DNA of 64,000 nt from Paracentrotus lividus (GCA_940671915.1 CALNVZ010003426.1:5752153-5816152), one strand, 5' to 3'. Shown: positions 11,346 to 22,864, counted from the first letter of the stretch. Program-made: numbers and translations. The notes: generated from the sequence alone by a model not told the origin.

Positions 11346-11783
11346 GTAACCGCTTTAGACAACATTGCGCAATTTATCTATACCCACAGCTACCAAATTG
11401 TTAGCGTAGACCAAATTGTAGGCCAAATCTGACAGATATACCAGTTTTACTCCACATATTCAAACTTTTATGCATAGTTCTCGTTTTTTAACAAAGTTTT
11501 TTTTTTGGACAATCTGAAAGCTGTCTGAGGCCTTGCCCGACATAGCAACAACTCAATGTGTATGTCAACCGGATTTCCATGTATGTATTTCATTCGCTTT
11601 ATTACAGGTTGTTTGGAATACCTTAGTTACCATATGTCGTCAGGAAAAAGTATGCATAAAATCTGACATATATGTTTAGTAAACCTTGCGTCTTATAAGC
11701 AGATAAGCCGAGAATTGACCACACTACCTAATAGCACGAATGTGAATTACTGTAAAAACAGGCAACCCAGCCGACTTACTTAC

Positions 11784-11959
11784 ATTCTTTGAAGTCGAAC
11801 TTTTTGTAGTTTTCTGATTTGATCATATCTGATCCCCAGGCCTTCAGGTATGAGTTTCTTACCGGATCAACAGTCGTCCTTATCGAATCGCGATTCAGAT
11901 GACCAGCCATTCTGAGCATGAAATTCACTGGGTACATCCATAGGGCCAGGTCCTATCTA
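11784..11959 (-). CDS. BBOX-like dioxygenase, exon 2 (copy 1, frame noise)
   Basis: Second coding exon of the BBOX-like gene. The readable 3' part is RNSYLKAWGSDMIKSENYKK then FDFKE, followed by GTAAGT. It aligns with the human BBOX1 stretch ELFFPECQYWGSELQLPTLD, including the conserved W-G-S. The 5' part shows TWP and SEF-like residues in shifting frames, corresponding to the TWPDEHYSEF region. At least two small indels prevent one continuous frame; copy 2 (23030-23196) is cleaner in the 5' half and worse in the 3' half. The two copies therefore complement each other, which favours sequencing error over decay. The exact acceptor is uncertain (ACAAG or a few bases beyond). Confidence 0.75.
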
Positions 11960-12027
11960 CTTGTAAAAAAAAAAGACAGTACCATAAATTACAAGCCTGT
12001 GTGCTTATAAATCTAAACCCCCTCCCC

Positions 12028-12058
<31 letters not shown>

Positions 12059-12094
12059 CAAATAAAAATTGAAAGGCGTTATTACATCTTAAAA

Positions 12095-12175
12095 ATGTTC
12101 CGTTGATAACCAGAAGGGCGCTATTGTTGTACAGAGTCAATGGTAATAGCGCCCTTCTGGTTCTCAACGGAACAT
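12095..12175. repeat. 31-bp hairpin with CCAGAAGGGCGCTATT arms
   Basis: The arm ATGTTCCGTTGATAACCAGA and the following AGGGCGCTATT is mirrored downstream with one mismatch over 31 bp, around a 19-base loop. A third half-copy in the right-arm orientation lies at about 12186-12207. It sits in intron 1 of the BBOX-like gene and is also present at 23329-23413. It could be a small foldback element or a regulatory hairpin. Confidence 0.7.
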
Positions 12176-12605
12176 CTTTGATCTATAATAGCGCCCTTCT
12201 GGTTTTCAGCCGACGCCTTATTCTCTCAACATTTTATTTAAACCTTTATCCATATACACTTGGCACAATTCAGATTTTGCAGCCTCCTGAAGATTGTCTG
12301 TTACTCTGTCATGTGTGCAAGATCCAAGAGAAAGGTATATCAACAAAATTAATGCTGGGAGGAAGATTCCACCAAAATGTACCATGAATCCCACGATTAA
12401 AATCTTTTTACTTCAAACAAGACAACTTCAAAGAGGCGGGATTTTTTTTCTGACTCATTCTGTATAGCCACAACTTCTTCAACATATTGTAAATTATATG
12501 ACATTTTTTTTTGTTAATAGGGGCCTATTGTTTGTGACTGAAAATATGGAATAAACTAAAGTGAAAGCTGTCACTGTGATCGTCTCAGACTGAGGTTATA
12601 CCTAC

Positions 12606-12839
12606 TTTGAGTTGTCGTCCCTGGTCAATGATCTCGTCATCAAGGGGTTCAATGTCGACATCGATCTTACAGACTGGTTCGATTCTTTGCAAAGCGCTCG
12701 GGTAAAACCAAGCAGGGCATCGGCAGTTATCACGGAGAAACACATAGGGGTATCGACCCACAAACCCATCCCCCCACTCGATCTCGTAGCAGTCACCAGA
12801 CCTCTGAACCGATGATAACACAGGGGGCTGCGGTTCCAT
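12606..12839 (-). CDS. BBOX-like dioxygenase, exon 1 (copy 1)
   Basis: N-terminal exon of a gamma-butyrobetaine dioxygenase-like protein. It starts MEPQPPVLSSVQRSG and continues CYEIEWGDGFVGRYPYVFLR, DNCRCPAWFYPSALQRIEP and VCKIDVDIEPLDDEI. The LRDNC-C-P motif marks the small N-terminal GBBH-like domain that binds structural zinc in human BBOX1. Human BBOX1 uses three cysteines in DNCPCSDC plus a histidine; here the third cysteine is Trp. The ATG at 12839 was chosen because upstream codons in frame start from TTG only and the product begins about 20 residues before the conserved domain. The donor is CTCAAA/GTAGGT in phase 0. The exon is uninterrupted over 78 codons. 5' non-coding exons may exist upstream. 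Confidence 0.85.
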
Positions 12840-13894
12840 ATTATTCGTTGATGAATTCCCTCTTCCCCCAATACCTTCTTCCAATAGGGTACAGAACCCC
12901 GCTGGTGTATTTTCGTACCTTTACCCTACTATGAAAACGGCTACAAAATCAATGTTTGATTAGATCAAAAGAAGTTCGTCACACTAAGACTCACATGTTT
13001 GATGACTTTTATGTATCACACGATAACTTTTATGTATATGCAAATAGAGGATATGAACCCTATATATGGAGCTAGAAAAAAAAAATCGGTACTAACCAAC
13101 ATCCGCCACAAAAGCTAGAGTCAACTAAGCGTATATACAACGGAAAACATGAAACGCTTTCTTTTATAGCCCAATACATAATAATAAAGAAATACTGTTG
13201 GTGCATATCAGATGAAGGCCCAATCTTTTAGAAATTTTTCTCGATAAACTCTTGCGAATAAAGCGAAATTGGGGATTCGCTAGGTTCGTTCAATTTAGTT
13301 TTTAAAAACAAAAAGCGCTGCTCGCAAAACTTAATTTTTTTGTTGACTGATGTTTTGACATCTTTCCTACGCCTATGTAGGAAAATAATTCTTCAGTCAC
13401 ACAGAAACAGACTCTTACGTTTAGTAACATTTTTAAATGTTTTATCCTTATTTCATCTTCTATTTTATCATTTCTTATGTATTTCTTTGTTTGTATTTTT
13501 TATTTTTTTTATTTATTCAAATATATTTAAACAGGATAACAAGATCAGATTTAACAATGTAAAGAGCTGTTTTACACTTGGTCCTGGTAATAAAAATGAT
13601 CATATATATACACACAGCATTATCTACAATAGTATAAAATCAACTAAATAAAATTAATGTTTAGGAGAAGCCAATTAGGTATAACAACAATGCATATTAC
13701 TAAATTATTACAAAAATATTTACATCATTGCTTATTACATAGGTAGATCCGCATATATATCAGTCATAAGTTGACGAGAGAAAATTAAAATAACGTCAAC
13801 GTATTACAAAAATAAATATAGGTATACAATAGACTGAGAAGGGAAATATCTTTTAGAGCAAAATATTATTATTTTAGTATGGAACTGTAACAGA

Positions 13895-16801
13895 TTAGAA
13901 CTTGAGGTATAATTGTTTGTATTTAGATTTAAACATGTTCAGTGATGTTGCATTCTGAAGGTCAGTGGGTAGTTGGTTCCAGATTTTTTGCTCCAGCATA
14001 TCTAATGTTTGCTTATAATAATTATGGTTCGGCTTTGGGACAATCACATTAAGAGAGTTTGCGTTCCTAGTGTTAAAATTATGTCGATCAAAGTACATTT
14101 CAATTTCGTTACAAAGTCTTAACGGGGCTAGGCCATTTATACATTTATACATCAGTGTAGCTAGGAAATAATCACGTCTTTGTTCAATATTCGGCCAAGA
14201 TAATTCTTTCATTAAATTGATTCCACTGGTTTCTTCGTAATTAAAATTGTTTTTAACGATTCGAGCGGCTCGTTTCTGTGTTCTCAGAGATTTCTTTTAT
14301 AAACGACCGGACAGTTTCCCCAGACTGAGCATGCATAATCATAACATGGCTGAATCATAGTAATTTATACAAAATATTAAGTAAAGTAGAATTAAAGTCT
14401 TACTGAGTTTCGAAAGAAAATGAACTTTATATGCTACTGATTTACATAAGTTATTTATATGAACATCCCACTTTCAGTTGATCATCAATCATTAGTCCAA
14501 GATATCTAATTACTCTACATTGCTCGATCCTGTTCATCTATAAGAATATTAATCTCATCTAATCGAGACTTCAGTAACATTACTTTAGTTTTGTCTATGT
14601 TGATACGAAGTCTATTATTTAAATACCATTTTCTTATTTCATTCATATTCGATTGTAAATGTAAGTTAACATCATAAAGTTTTACCAGTTACATAAATGA
14701 CTACGTCGTCTGCAAAAATTTTGCATGACCCATTCGTTAAATACTCAGATATGTCATTAATAAATATCAAAACAATGTGGGTCCTAGTATACTACCTTGG
14801 GAATCCCAATTTTAAGGTCTTTATATTTAGAAAGTTTGCCCTGAATTGCACAGCTTGTTTTTCTTCTTGACAAATAACTACGGAACCATTGTATTTATTA
14901 TCACGAACACCATATTTTTTCAGCTTAAACAATAACAAATCAAAATCAATACAATCAAACATTTGGATATATCTAAAAAGCAAGCTGCAACTTTTTCCTT
15001 TTCGTTTAGAGCCTCATAAAAATCATCATTAGACGATGGAGGCATGTTAATGTTGAATGGTTTTGTAGAAAAGCAGATTGGTCGACATTTATCATATCAT
15101 GTTCATTTAGATATCTTATAAGTTGGGCTTGCACTTCTTTCTCTACAATTTTCGCCACATGACTTACGACTGAAATGGGTCTGTAATTATTTGCATCCTT
15201 TTTGCACCCTTTACCTTTATAGATAGGAGTTGTTCGCGCTATTTCCAATCATCAGGGATTGTGCCTGAGAGTAACTATTGCATTATATATCACAGTTAAT
15301 GATTCATAAACATATGGAGTTGCTATTCTTAAAAGCTTTGTGTCTAAGTCTAAGATATCCATATTACTGTTTACATCAAGTGACAACAGATGTTTCAGGA
15401 TATTATTTGGTTCAATATTCTTAAAATCAAAAATATATAGACAATCAGGGTGATCCCACTTTAAAGGTTCTTTTTTAGAGAAAGTATTTGAGATATTCTG
15501 TCCAAATATTAGCAAAATGTTCATTGATTTCATCATAGTCAACCTCGCATGTATTATTCTGGTGCTTATTTTTTCCTGTGACTACTTGTAATTCCTTCCA
15601 AAGTTTCTTAGAATCATTTTTGTACTTATTGATAATATCATTGTAATATTCTTTTTTTCTTCTCCTTATCAAAGTCGTTATTGGAATTTCTTATTTTACG
15701 ATAATCATTCAAGGTATCTTGACTTCTAGACAAATCAAACTTATGTTTTAGATAATCCCGCTTATATATAATAATTTACAATTTCAGGTGCATCCAAGGA
15801 TTAACTCGTGTTTTTAACTGGTTTCTTTCAAAGGAGCAAATTCATTGCAGATTGCTAAAAAACTACTTTTCCACTTATCCCACATTGTGCTAACCCACAT
15901 GTCCTGAGAATAATTGGATACATTAAAGCAGTCTGTATTCCTTAATTTATCAGCGAATAATTGCTCATACAATTCTTATAATTACGGAAACGTCTACTTT
16001 GATGATCCTTGAATATCTTCTTAAAATAATACAAGTATATATTAGATAATGGTCGCTTAAAGATATTTTAGCCACGTCACATACTACATGCTTATGTGGC
16101 ATCGAACTTAGGATATGATGGTCAATACATTTAGATGTATTTAATGTAACTCTTGTCGGTTTATTTACAATTTGTTTAAGAAGAAATAAGTTTTCAATAT
16201 CACTAATGGGATTGTTTTGAAGTGAATCACCAGGTATATAATCAATATTTAGGTCACCAAGTAGAATTAGTTCGTTATCTTCTCTTCTTATTTTTTCTAA
16301 GACATCTAAAATATTCTCAAAGTATTCAACATTAGCATCTGGAGGTCTATAAAGACAGCCTATTATCAATCTATCTCGGCTCGAAGGAGAACAATCTAAC
16401 CAAACCGCTTCAAGTATTTCTGTTTGAAGGTCAGATCGGTCATTATAATCTATACTATTATTAATGTACATAATAACACCACCGCCTCTACGACCATCAG
16501 CTCTATCCCTTCGTATCATATCATATCCTTCAATAGAAACAACATTATCACTTATGGAAGCATTTAACCAAGTTTCACCAATACACATTATATCGAATTT
16601 AAGTGTTTGTATCATATACCGTAATTCTTCGATTTTGTCATATAAACTTCTGACATTTAGGTGTCCTATTTTCAATCCATTGTGTTTTAGAAGTATCTCA
16701 TTACATTTGTCATATTCTGTTTCATAAAGCATTGGAACCGATGAAACCGAGCTGATACTCGTTGTCACATCAGTATTATTTAGATTTTGTAACACTTTCA
16801 T
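13895..16801 (-). pseudogene. LINE ORF2: endonuclease and reverse transcriptase, broken
   Basis: The N-terminal 278 codons (16801-15965) are an apurinic endonuclease-like domain: HLNVRSL, CIGETW, GDLNID and SDHYLI hold the Asn, Glu, Asp-x-Asn and Asp-His catalytic positions. Reverse-transcriptase pieces follow in changing frames: NYRPISVVSHVAKIVEK near 15180, the FADDVVIYVTGK catalytic box near 14700, a thumb-like RLRINIDKTKVMLLKS near 14600, and the C-terminus WPNIEQRRDYFLATLMYKCI to NMFKSKYKQLYLKF ending at 13895. At least four frame breaks, so this copy cannot be autonomous as written. Confidence 0.85.
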
Positions 16802-16934
16802 TTATACAATAATCCTGTTCTTTCGAATTAGATAATGAGGTAATATAAGAGTCATTGAGGTTAATCCTAGTAAAAGTTGTTTGTCCTGGACTATCGAAGT
16901 TCTCATTATCGGCTAGGTCTTCCTTGCCCGGATG

Positions 16935-18430
16935 TTAAAAGTTATTCTGGGCTTGGCAAAACTTTGCTTTATGACCATAAAAATAACAGTTGAAGCACTG
17001 CAGTTTATCAGGATGGCGACATACCTTACGTTTGTGGTTCTTTTCTCCGCAGTTATAACAGCCACTATATTCGCGAGGTGCACGATAAGAATGACTTGGG
17101 CAATAGAGGGCTTCATCATAATCGGAGAAGTACTGCTCTGCCTCCCATCGAGACTCACGGAGATGGTGGTTGTTTGGCATATCTTCATCATGTTGTTGGA
17201 AAAATGACTGTTTCCATTCGGTAACGGGAATTCTTCATGATAATTATCGATATCAAAGACAAATGCATCATGGTTGCTATTCCGCTGGGTATGCTGCCGA
17301 TGAGGGACTTGGTCATCGTGTCGGTGGTCGACCCCTCTTAGATGTGATATAATGTTCCTTGCAAGGGCACGAACTCCTTGCTTATTAAGATGCACTCCAT
17401 CTTGTCCGATATCAAACATCGGGCTTATATTTGAGTTGTCAATGAAATTCCATTCATGTTTAGTTGCCATACTGAATAGTAGATCATTTACTTCATCATG
17501 TTCATCGGTCGTTGTTTTACCAGCATAATGTCGTCGTTGAATAATACCGCTGATTGAAATACGGGTAACCGTTGGGCAGCTTTCAAGAACATATATTGCT
17601 GCTGTTTCAATTTTCGTAGCAATCTCAGCCGCATCATTATCATTGAGATTGTTTGAACCAATGTGGAGTATAACTTCGCTGACATGTTTCGAATTAGCTA
17701 TTCTTACAGTCTCGTCAGCAATATCATCAACACGAGCTCCAGGAAGAGTTTTGCATACTATGCGTCGAGATCGTGAAAGTTTCTGGGGTTGAATGTGACG
17801 TAACATCGAGTCGCCTATTAGGAGGGTATCGGCCTGGGCTCTTTTGTAGTCATAGAAACGAGATGATTGCCTCCGTCTATAATCCCGTATTTGTTGCTTG
17901 AGCCCAATTTGTGCGAGATTAACAGTGTCCGTATCTTTTGTAGACTTTCGTTCATGCGCGTCAACTGGTATCGAAGCCCCCGAGTCTGTGACGACATTTT
18001 TGGGATCCTCTTTGTCTTGCACTAGAGAGGGCGGACATTTATTGTGATCAACAGCATTGTCCTCTTTTCGTCGTGAAACTTCGGAATCCTCTCCGTTGTG
18101 GTCTGAAGAATGTGAACAATCATGACCATTAATGTTGCCTTTGTCCTTGATGACGTCATTGTAAAATTTAAGGGCAAAATGGCGTCCAATTTCCCTGTTT
18201 AAATTCGGATATATCTTGATCAAATTGTTGTGTAAAGTAGACTCATCAACTTCATCAGAATTAGAAAGTAGTAACGAATCATATATAACTCGAAAGGAAA
18301 AATTTATACTTGCTATAGTTATGTCTCTTGGTAGCTTGTATGCAAAAGAAAATGATCCGGGTTCTCCTTTATATTTATTAGTGTATATCACTGGTGCCAT
18401 TTCCGAGTCATTGCGAGTGAAAATGAGCAA
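16935..18430 (-). CDS. LINE ORF1: SGNH esterase and double zinc knuckle
   Basis: Reads as one 505-residue frame from 18430 to 16913, but the last 80 codons are in the wrong frame. A shift near 17190 moves the CCHC part into another frame ending at 16935. Residues 206-208 (GDS, in LLIGDSMLRH), 258-261 (GSNN) and 344-347 (DGVH) are the SGNH-hydrolase blocks I, III and V with serine, asparagine and the Asp-His pair. The C-terminal part has CYNCGEKNHKRKVC and CFNCYFYGHKAKFC, two C-x2-C-x4-H-x4-C knuckles expected to bind nucleic acid. ORF1 proteins of this kind act as RNA-binding, membrane- or chaperone-associated partners in retrotransposition. Confidence 0.85.
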
Positions 18431-19149
18431 GATATGTTATCCTTTGTAGAATGTCACAGTAACGTAGAAATCAGCTAAAAACAGTTTGACAGGATAGCAG
18501 TAACAGTAATTCAGTATATATCCAAAAGATACCAACATATCATGGTCCAAAAAGAAGAAATTTAATGCGAAATCAGAGGTAGAAAAGTCATCATATGTTA
18601 TTTCGATGCGCCCTCAACATTATTCTTGAATATTGGATGAACGAACGTATCACTATTTTCACTGATGACTATGACAGGAAGGCATCGGTGGGGATCCGTA
18701 GGGGGGAAAAATAGTTAAACGAACTATAACCCCAAAAGTTTGTTATCCTATGCACGAGCTGATTATGGCATTTAAAGAGAGATAAAGCATTTAATTTTCA
18801 ATAAGGAAATTCATCTTCCTGGTACAGTTTACAATATACATACATATAATGTGTTACAAACATATAAAATGACATTATTCAGTGTACAAAGTTATTCATG
18901 GTGTCAAATGCGTCTTAATGAAAGTATGACAAGAAATTATTTGTATTTACATGTATTTAGGCACAAATTTGTTGTATATTATTATAATAAAGAACAACTT
19001 TGCGTCAGAGTTAATTATCTAGTCTTCACACAAAAATTAACATAACATTATTATATTGTTCTAGTTTTTCTTAATGATGTTTTTATTTGTTAAGTCAGGC
19101 GCGCCTGCCGAGCTATCCATTCATAGTCGTCACTATAGGGTCGGTTATT

Positions 19150-19345
19150 CAGTTCAGTTCAGTTCATTTATTTCACATAATAATTTTTAATTTTTTTATT
19201 TTTTAATTATTATTTATTTATTATTTCATTTATTTTTACCGGGGGCCCAAAGGCCCCAAATACCCAAATTTAGGAATTTCCCCCTCTACATTTTGGGTCT
19301 AGGTTGGGTGGGCCCGCTCGCTCCGCTCCCCCTGGCCATCCCGAT
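19150..19345 (-). repeat. Possible second LINE 3' tail
   Basis: TTCAGTTCAGTTCAGTTC followed by ATTTATTTCACATAATAA on the plus strand resembles the inverted 3' end of a non-LTR element (AATAAAT then a 5-bp microsatellite). A similar TTGAATTGAATTGA arrangement lies at 52998. The internal part (ACCGGGGGCCCAAAGGCCCC) is not recognised. Confidence 0.35.
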
Positions 19346-19356
19346 ATGCACCTGTC

Positions 19357-21752
19357 CAGGGGCGGATCCAGCATTCGCCAATAGGGGGGGGGGGCGGAAT
19401 TTTTTTCACCCAAATTTCCCTTGATCAGCGGTTTGAAAAGGTAAACGCCGCCGGGGGGGGGGTGGCTGTTATAGACCTTTAGACACTTAATTAACTTAAT
19501 GTTGTTATTGTTGTTTTTTTTTTTAATGAACAAGCCAATGTATCAAGTCAATAATGCGAGCGCGAAGCGCGAGCCGAAATTTTTTGCTATATCAACCTGA
19601 ACACATTTAATTTTAAGCGTTTTTTTTTTATGCTAAGCTCATAAAGAAAATATTTATATCATTAAACAATGCGAACGCGAAGCACGAGCTGAAAATTTTG
19701 GATATATCAACCTATAAACAATGCATTGAAAGTTTATTTTGTGCTTTGCTTTTTAAGAAGATACTTATCTCATTAAACAATGCGAGCGCGAAGCGCGTGC
19801 CGAAAATTTTTGATAATATATTAACCTGAAAACAGTGCATTTCTAAAGCGTCTTTATGCTATGTTTATAAGGAAGCTACATATTATCGTATCAAACAATG
19901 CGAACGCGAAGCGCGAGCTGAAAATTTTAGATATATAAAACCTAAAAACAGTTTAAAGTTTTCCTTTTGTGCTACGCTTTTTAAGAAGATACTTGTCATT
20001 AAACAATGCATGCGCGAAGCGCGAGCCGAAATTTTTTGACAATATATCAACCTGAAAACAATGCATTTTTAAAGCGTGTTTATGCTATGTTTAAAAGGAA
20101 GATTATGTAATTAAACAATGCGAGCGCAAAGCGCGAGCCGAAAATTTTAGATATTTCAAACTGAAAACAGGGCATTTAAAGGTTTTTAATGCTATGTTTA
20201 TAAAGAAGATACATGTCTCATTACACAATGCGAGTGCGAAGCGCGAGCTGAAAATTTTAGATATTAACCTGAAAACAGTGCTTTTTAAGCGTTTTCTAAT
20301 GCCATGCTTATAAAAAAGATACATAACTCATTAAATAATGCGAACGCGGAGCGCGAGCCGAAATTTTTTGATATATAAGCTTGAAAACATTTAATTTTAA
20401 GCGTTTTTGTGCTCAGCTCATAAAGAAAATACAAAGCGAGCGCGAAGCACGAGCTGAAAATTTAAAGATATGTCAACCTGGGGGGCGTTTCATGACGAAG
20501 GACTTGCTAGACGTTTTATCCGAGAAATGGTTATAAGCTACTGAAATGCTTTTGATTTCTGATTGGCTGAGAGCAGATTTGTCAGATAAATTATACGTCA
20601 ATGCTCCTCTGAAAACAATGCATTTTTAAAGCGTTTTTATGCTATGTTTATAAGGAAGATTATCTCATTAAACAATGTGAGCGCGAAGCGCGAGCTGAAA
20701 ATTTTAGATATATTAACCTAGAAACGGTGCTTTCAAAGTTTTTTTTAATGCTATGATTCTTAAGAAGAAACATGTATATCTCATTAAACAATGCCAGCGC
20801 GAAGCGCGAGCTAATAATTGTAAATAATTATATCAACCTGAAAACAGTGTTTTTAAGCGTTTTTAATGCTTTTTATAACTCAACAATGCGAGCTATTTTT
20901 AAAAAATATATTACAACTTGAAAACAGTGCATTTTAAGCACTTTTCGTGCTGTGCTCAAGAGGATAATTATCTAATTAAATAAAATGAGCGCGAAGCGCA
21001 AGCATTTTTTTATATGTTAAACTTGAAAACGAGACAATAATGTTCTTTTTTTTCATCCTTTTGAAAATCATTATATGCCTATCTTTTTGAAAATTAAAGC
21101 GAGCGCGAAGCGCGATCTGAACATTGTCTGTGTATCAAATTAAAAACAATACATTATTTTAAAGGTTTTTGTGCTATGCTCATAAAAAGGACATTTATCT
21201 CATTAAACAAATAATGTAAGCGCAAAACGCAAGCTGAAATATTCTGATATATTGCCCACATACCATTACATTTTAAGCGCTATGTGCTCACAAACAGGAT
21301 AACTTTTATTACCTCATCAAATAGATATGTCGAGCGCAAAGCGCAAGTTGAAAATTCTGTATATTTACTAAAATGGAACATTCCATGTGCTTTTGTTTTT
21401 GTTTGTTAGTCATTTTTCTTGGGGTGGGTATGGATAGGCCTACTCGATTTACTAAACAAAGTAATCCGAGCGAAGAGCGACAGCTTAAATTGTAAGCGCT
21501 TTTCGTCATCCTCATAAATACGATTTAATGCGAGCGCGAAGCGCGAGCGAAAAACTTTGACCTACTTTCATTTTCCTCTCTACTTTTTCTTACTGTTTTT
21601 ACTTTTCATCTTCTCTCTCTCTCTCTCTCTCTTTTTTCTTCTCCTTCCCTTTTCCCCTTCTTTTCCCCCTCTTTTTCTCTTCTTTTCTTTTCTTTCTTTC
21701 TTTTTTTTTTGGCGCCGCCATTAGGGCCCCCCCCCCCCTAAATCCGCCACTG
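19357..21752. mobile_element. TIR transposon carrying an 18-unit satellite array (copy 1)
   Basis: Ends CAGGGGCGGATCCA and TAAATCCGCCACTG are inverted repeats with few mismatches. A perfect 6-bp direct repeat CCTGTC flanks the element at 19351-19356 and 21753-21758. Between the ends run about 18 units of roughly 110 bp, each with a core close to GCGAGCGCGAAGCGCGAGC followed by AT-rich sequence. Units degrade towards the right, where cores become AAGCGCAAGT-like. The array is interrupted near 20478-20605 by foreign sequence. No transposase is present. The CAG-start ends resemble hAT elements, but the duplication is 6 bp and not 8. Confidence 0.75.
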
Positions 21753-21822
21753 CCTGTCTCAATTACTCTATCAAATATATACCGCGCCATCTACGGTTGT
21801 TTAATTATAATCACATGTCAAG

Positions 21823-21831
21823 ATGGCAGCG
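21823..21831 (+). CDS. RUVBL2 exon 1 (copy 1 of the duplicated block)
   Basis: ATGGCAGCG followed by GTAAGT. It encodes Met-Ala-Ala in phase 0, which joins to exon 2 ([12 protein letters not shown]) to give the usual RUVBL2 N-terminus. The identical mini-exon is at 33615-33623 in the overlapping contig, so this is probably the same locus sequenced twice. Confidence 0.6.
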
Positions 21832-22659
21832 GTAAGTTCGCGTGGTATCTTTGACTTGAAATTGAAATTGTTATGATTTATTTGACGTCAGAATTACGTA
21901 TTGTTTCTGTGCCATTTGTTTAGTCATATACTATTCAGTTGAATGATATGATTAGTGAACTAGTGTTCATTGAACTGAGCTGTAACCTCGTAGTTTATCG
22001 CAATGTATCGATCGCAGTTTTGTGTAAAAAAATGATGTTGTGCATAACAACGGTCTCCCCGACGCTAAACCAGCCCGCTGGATCAGCGGCGGCAGTAGCT
22101 ATCGTGCGGTATCTAGCAGCAGGCACATGCACTGCAGCTAATTTTGGTATGATGTCGTTGTCATATCATCTTAATCTATGAATCATATGACAAAAACCTT
22201 CTTAGTGATCTTACTACTCTTTCGCCTAATAATGCCATGGGATCGCCACATACAGCTGCAAACCACGCTACCACCGTTACATTCTGAGCCCACGACCCAC
22301 AGTACACTACAGAATCGCGATTACGTTTTATAAATTAGGTTCTAAATCGGAAAATAAAGACTTATACGTACCGTTTTCTGGATGTGTGGGTTCTTTGTTA
22401 TCTCCATTAACTTGCCTCCATATTCACTAATCTGATTTTCCTTGAAAAATTAGTTGAATTCACAATTAAAAATGTGAATTCGAAGATACGACACACACGT
22501 CTAGGTAATAACAGCTAGGCAACTAACATACTGTTTTCAAAAGAACGTAGAGGGCGAAAACACAAATAACGCCTTGCGGTACTATTTTAGGGTAAAGGTA
22601 CTACTTCCGAGAGTACTTTTGCATTCCATTCTGATTATATCTATATCAACTGAGGTCAA

Positions 22660-22864
22660 AGCAAATAATTAAATAAAAAAGAAGAAGAAGAAAAAATAAA
22701 AAATAAAAACAATAAACAAGAAAGAAAGAAAAAAAGAAAAGAAAAGAAAACAGTGAAAAAATGGGGAAAAGGGAAGGGAAAAAAAAAGAAAGAGAAAAGT
22801 ACGCAGGAAAAAAAGGAAGAGACAGAAAAAGAGAGAGAGAGAGAGAGAGAAAAAAAAAAGAAAA
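22660..22864. repeat. Purine-rich tract truncated by gap (copy 1)
   Basis: GA- and A-rich low-complexity DNA ending at the gap. It corresponds to the first quarter of the 34470-35215 tract. The contig probably broke here because the tract could not be assembled. Confidence 0.85.

Larger units (their letters stand above)
13500..18680 (-). mobile_element. CR1/L2-like LINE, near full length (copy 1)
   Basis: Non-LTR retrotransposon on the minus strand with ORF1 (SGNH esterase plus CCHC knuckles) and ORF2 (apurinic endonuclease plus reverse transcriptase). Boundaries are approximate: the 5' end lies upstream of ORF1 near 18680, and the 3' end is taken at the TTTATTTATTCAAATATATT region near 13500. 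An ORF1 with an esterase domain is known from CR1-group LINEs; assignment within CR1/L2/Rex1/Daphne is not possible by eye. It lies between BBOX-like exon 1 and RUVBL2 exon 1, so it lengthens the space between the two divergent genes. Confidence 0.85.
11626..22864. repeat. 11.2-kb duplicated block, copy 1 (end of second contig)
   Basis: Collinear with 22890 to about 34653 over its whole length: same exons, LINE, transposon and flanks in the same order. Copy 1 keeps longer open frames; copy 2 has many additional small indels. Copy 1 ends exactly at the gap and copy 2 begins just after it, so the arrangement is a dovetail overlap of two contigs. Confidence 0.9.

Noticed and set aside
12104-12120. 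CTCF site in CCAGAAGGGCGCTA
   Set aside because: Similar to CCAGGGGGCGCTA but with one extra base and A substitutions in the core, so the match is not convincing.
12612-12815. Plus-strand frame opposite BBOX-like exon 1
   Set aside because: Shadow of the minus-strand coding exon, which has the LRDNC motif and a splice donor.
19553-21550. CRISPR array
   Set aside because: Units are about 110 bp with degenerate cores and no unique spacers of uniform size, in a eukaryotic transposon. This is a satellite.
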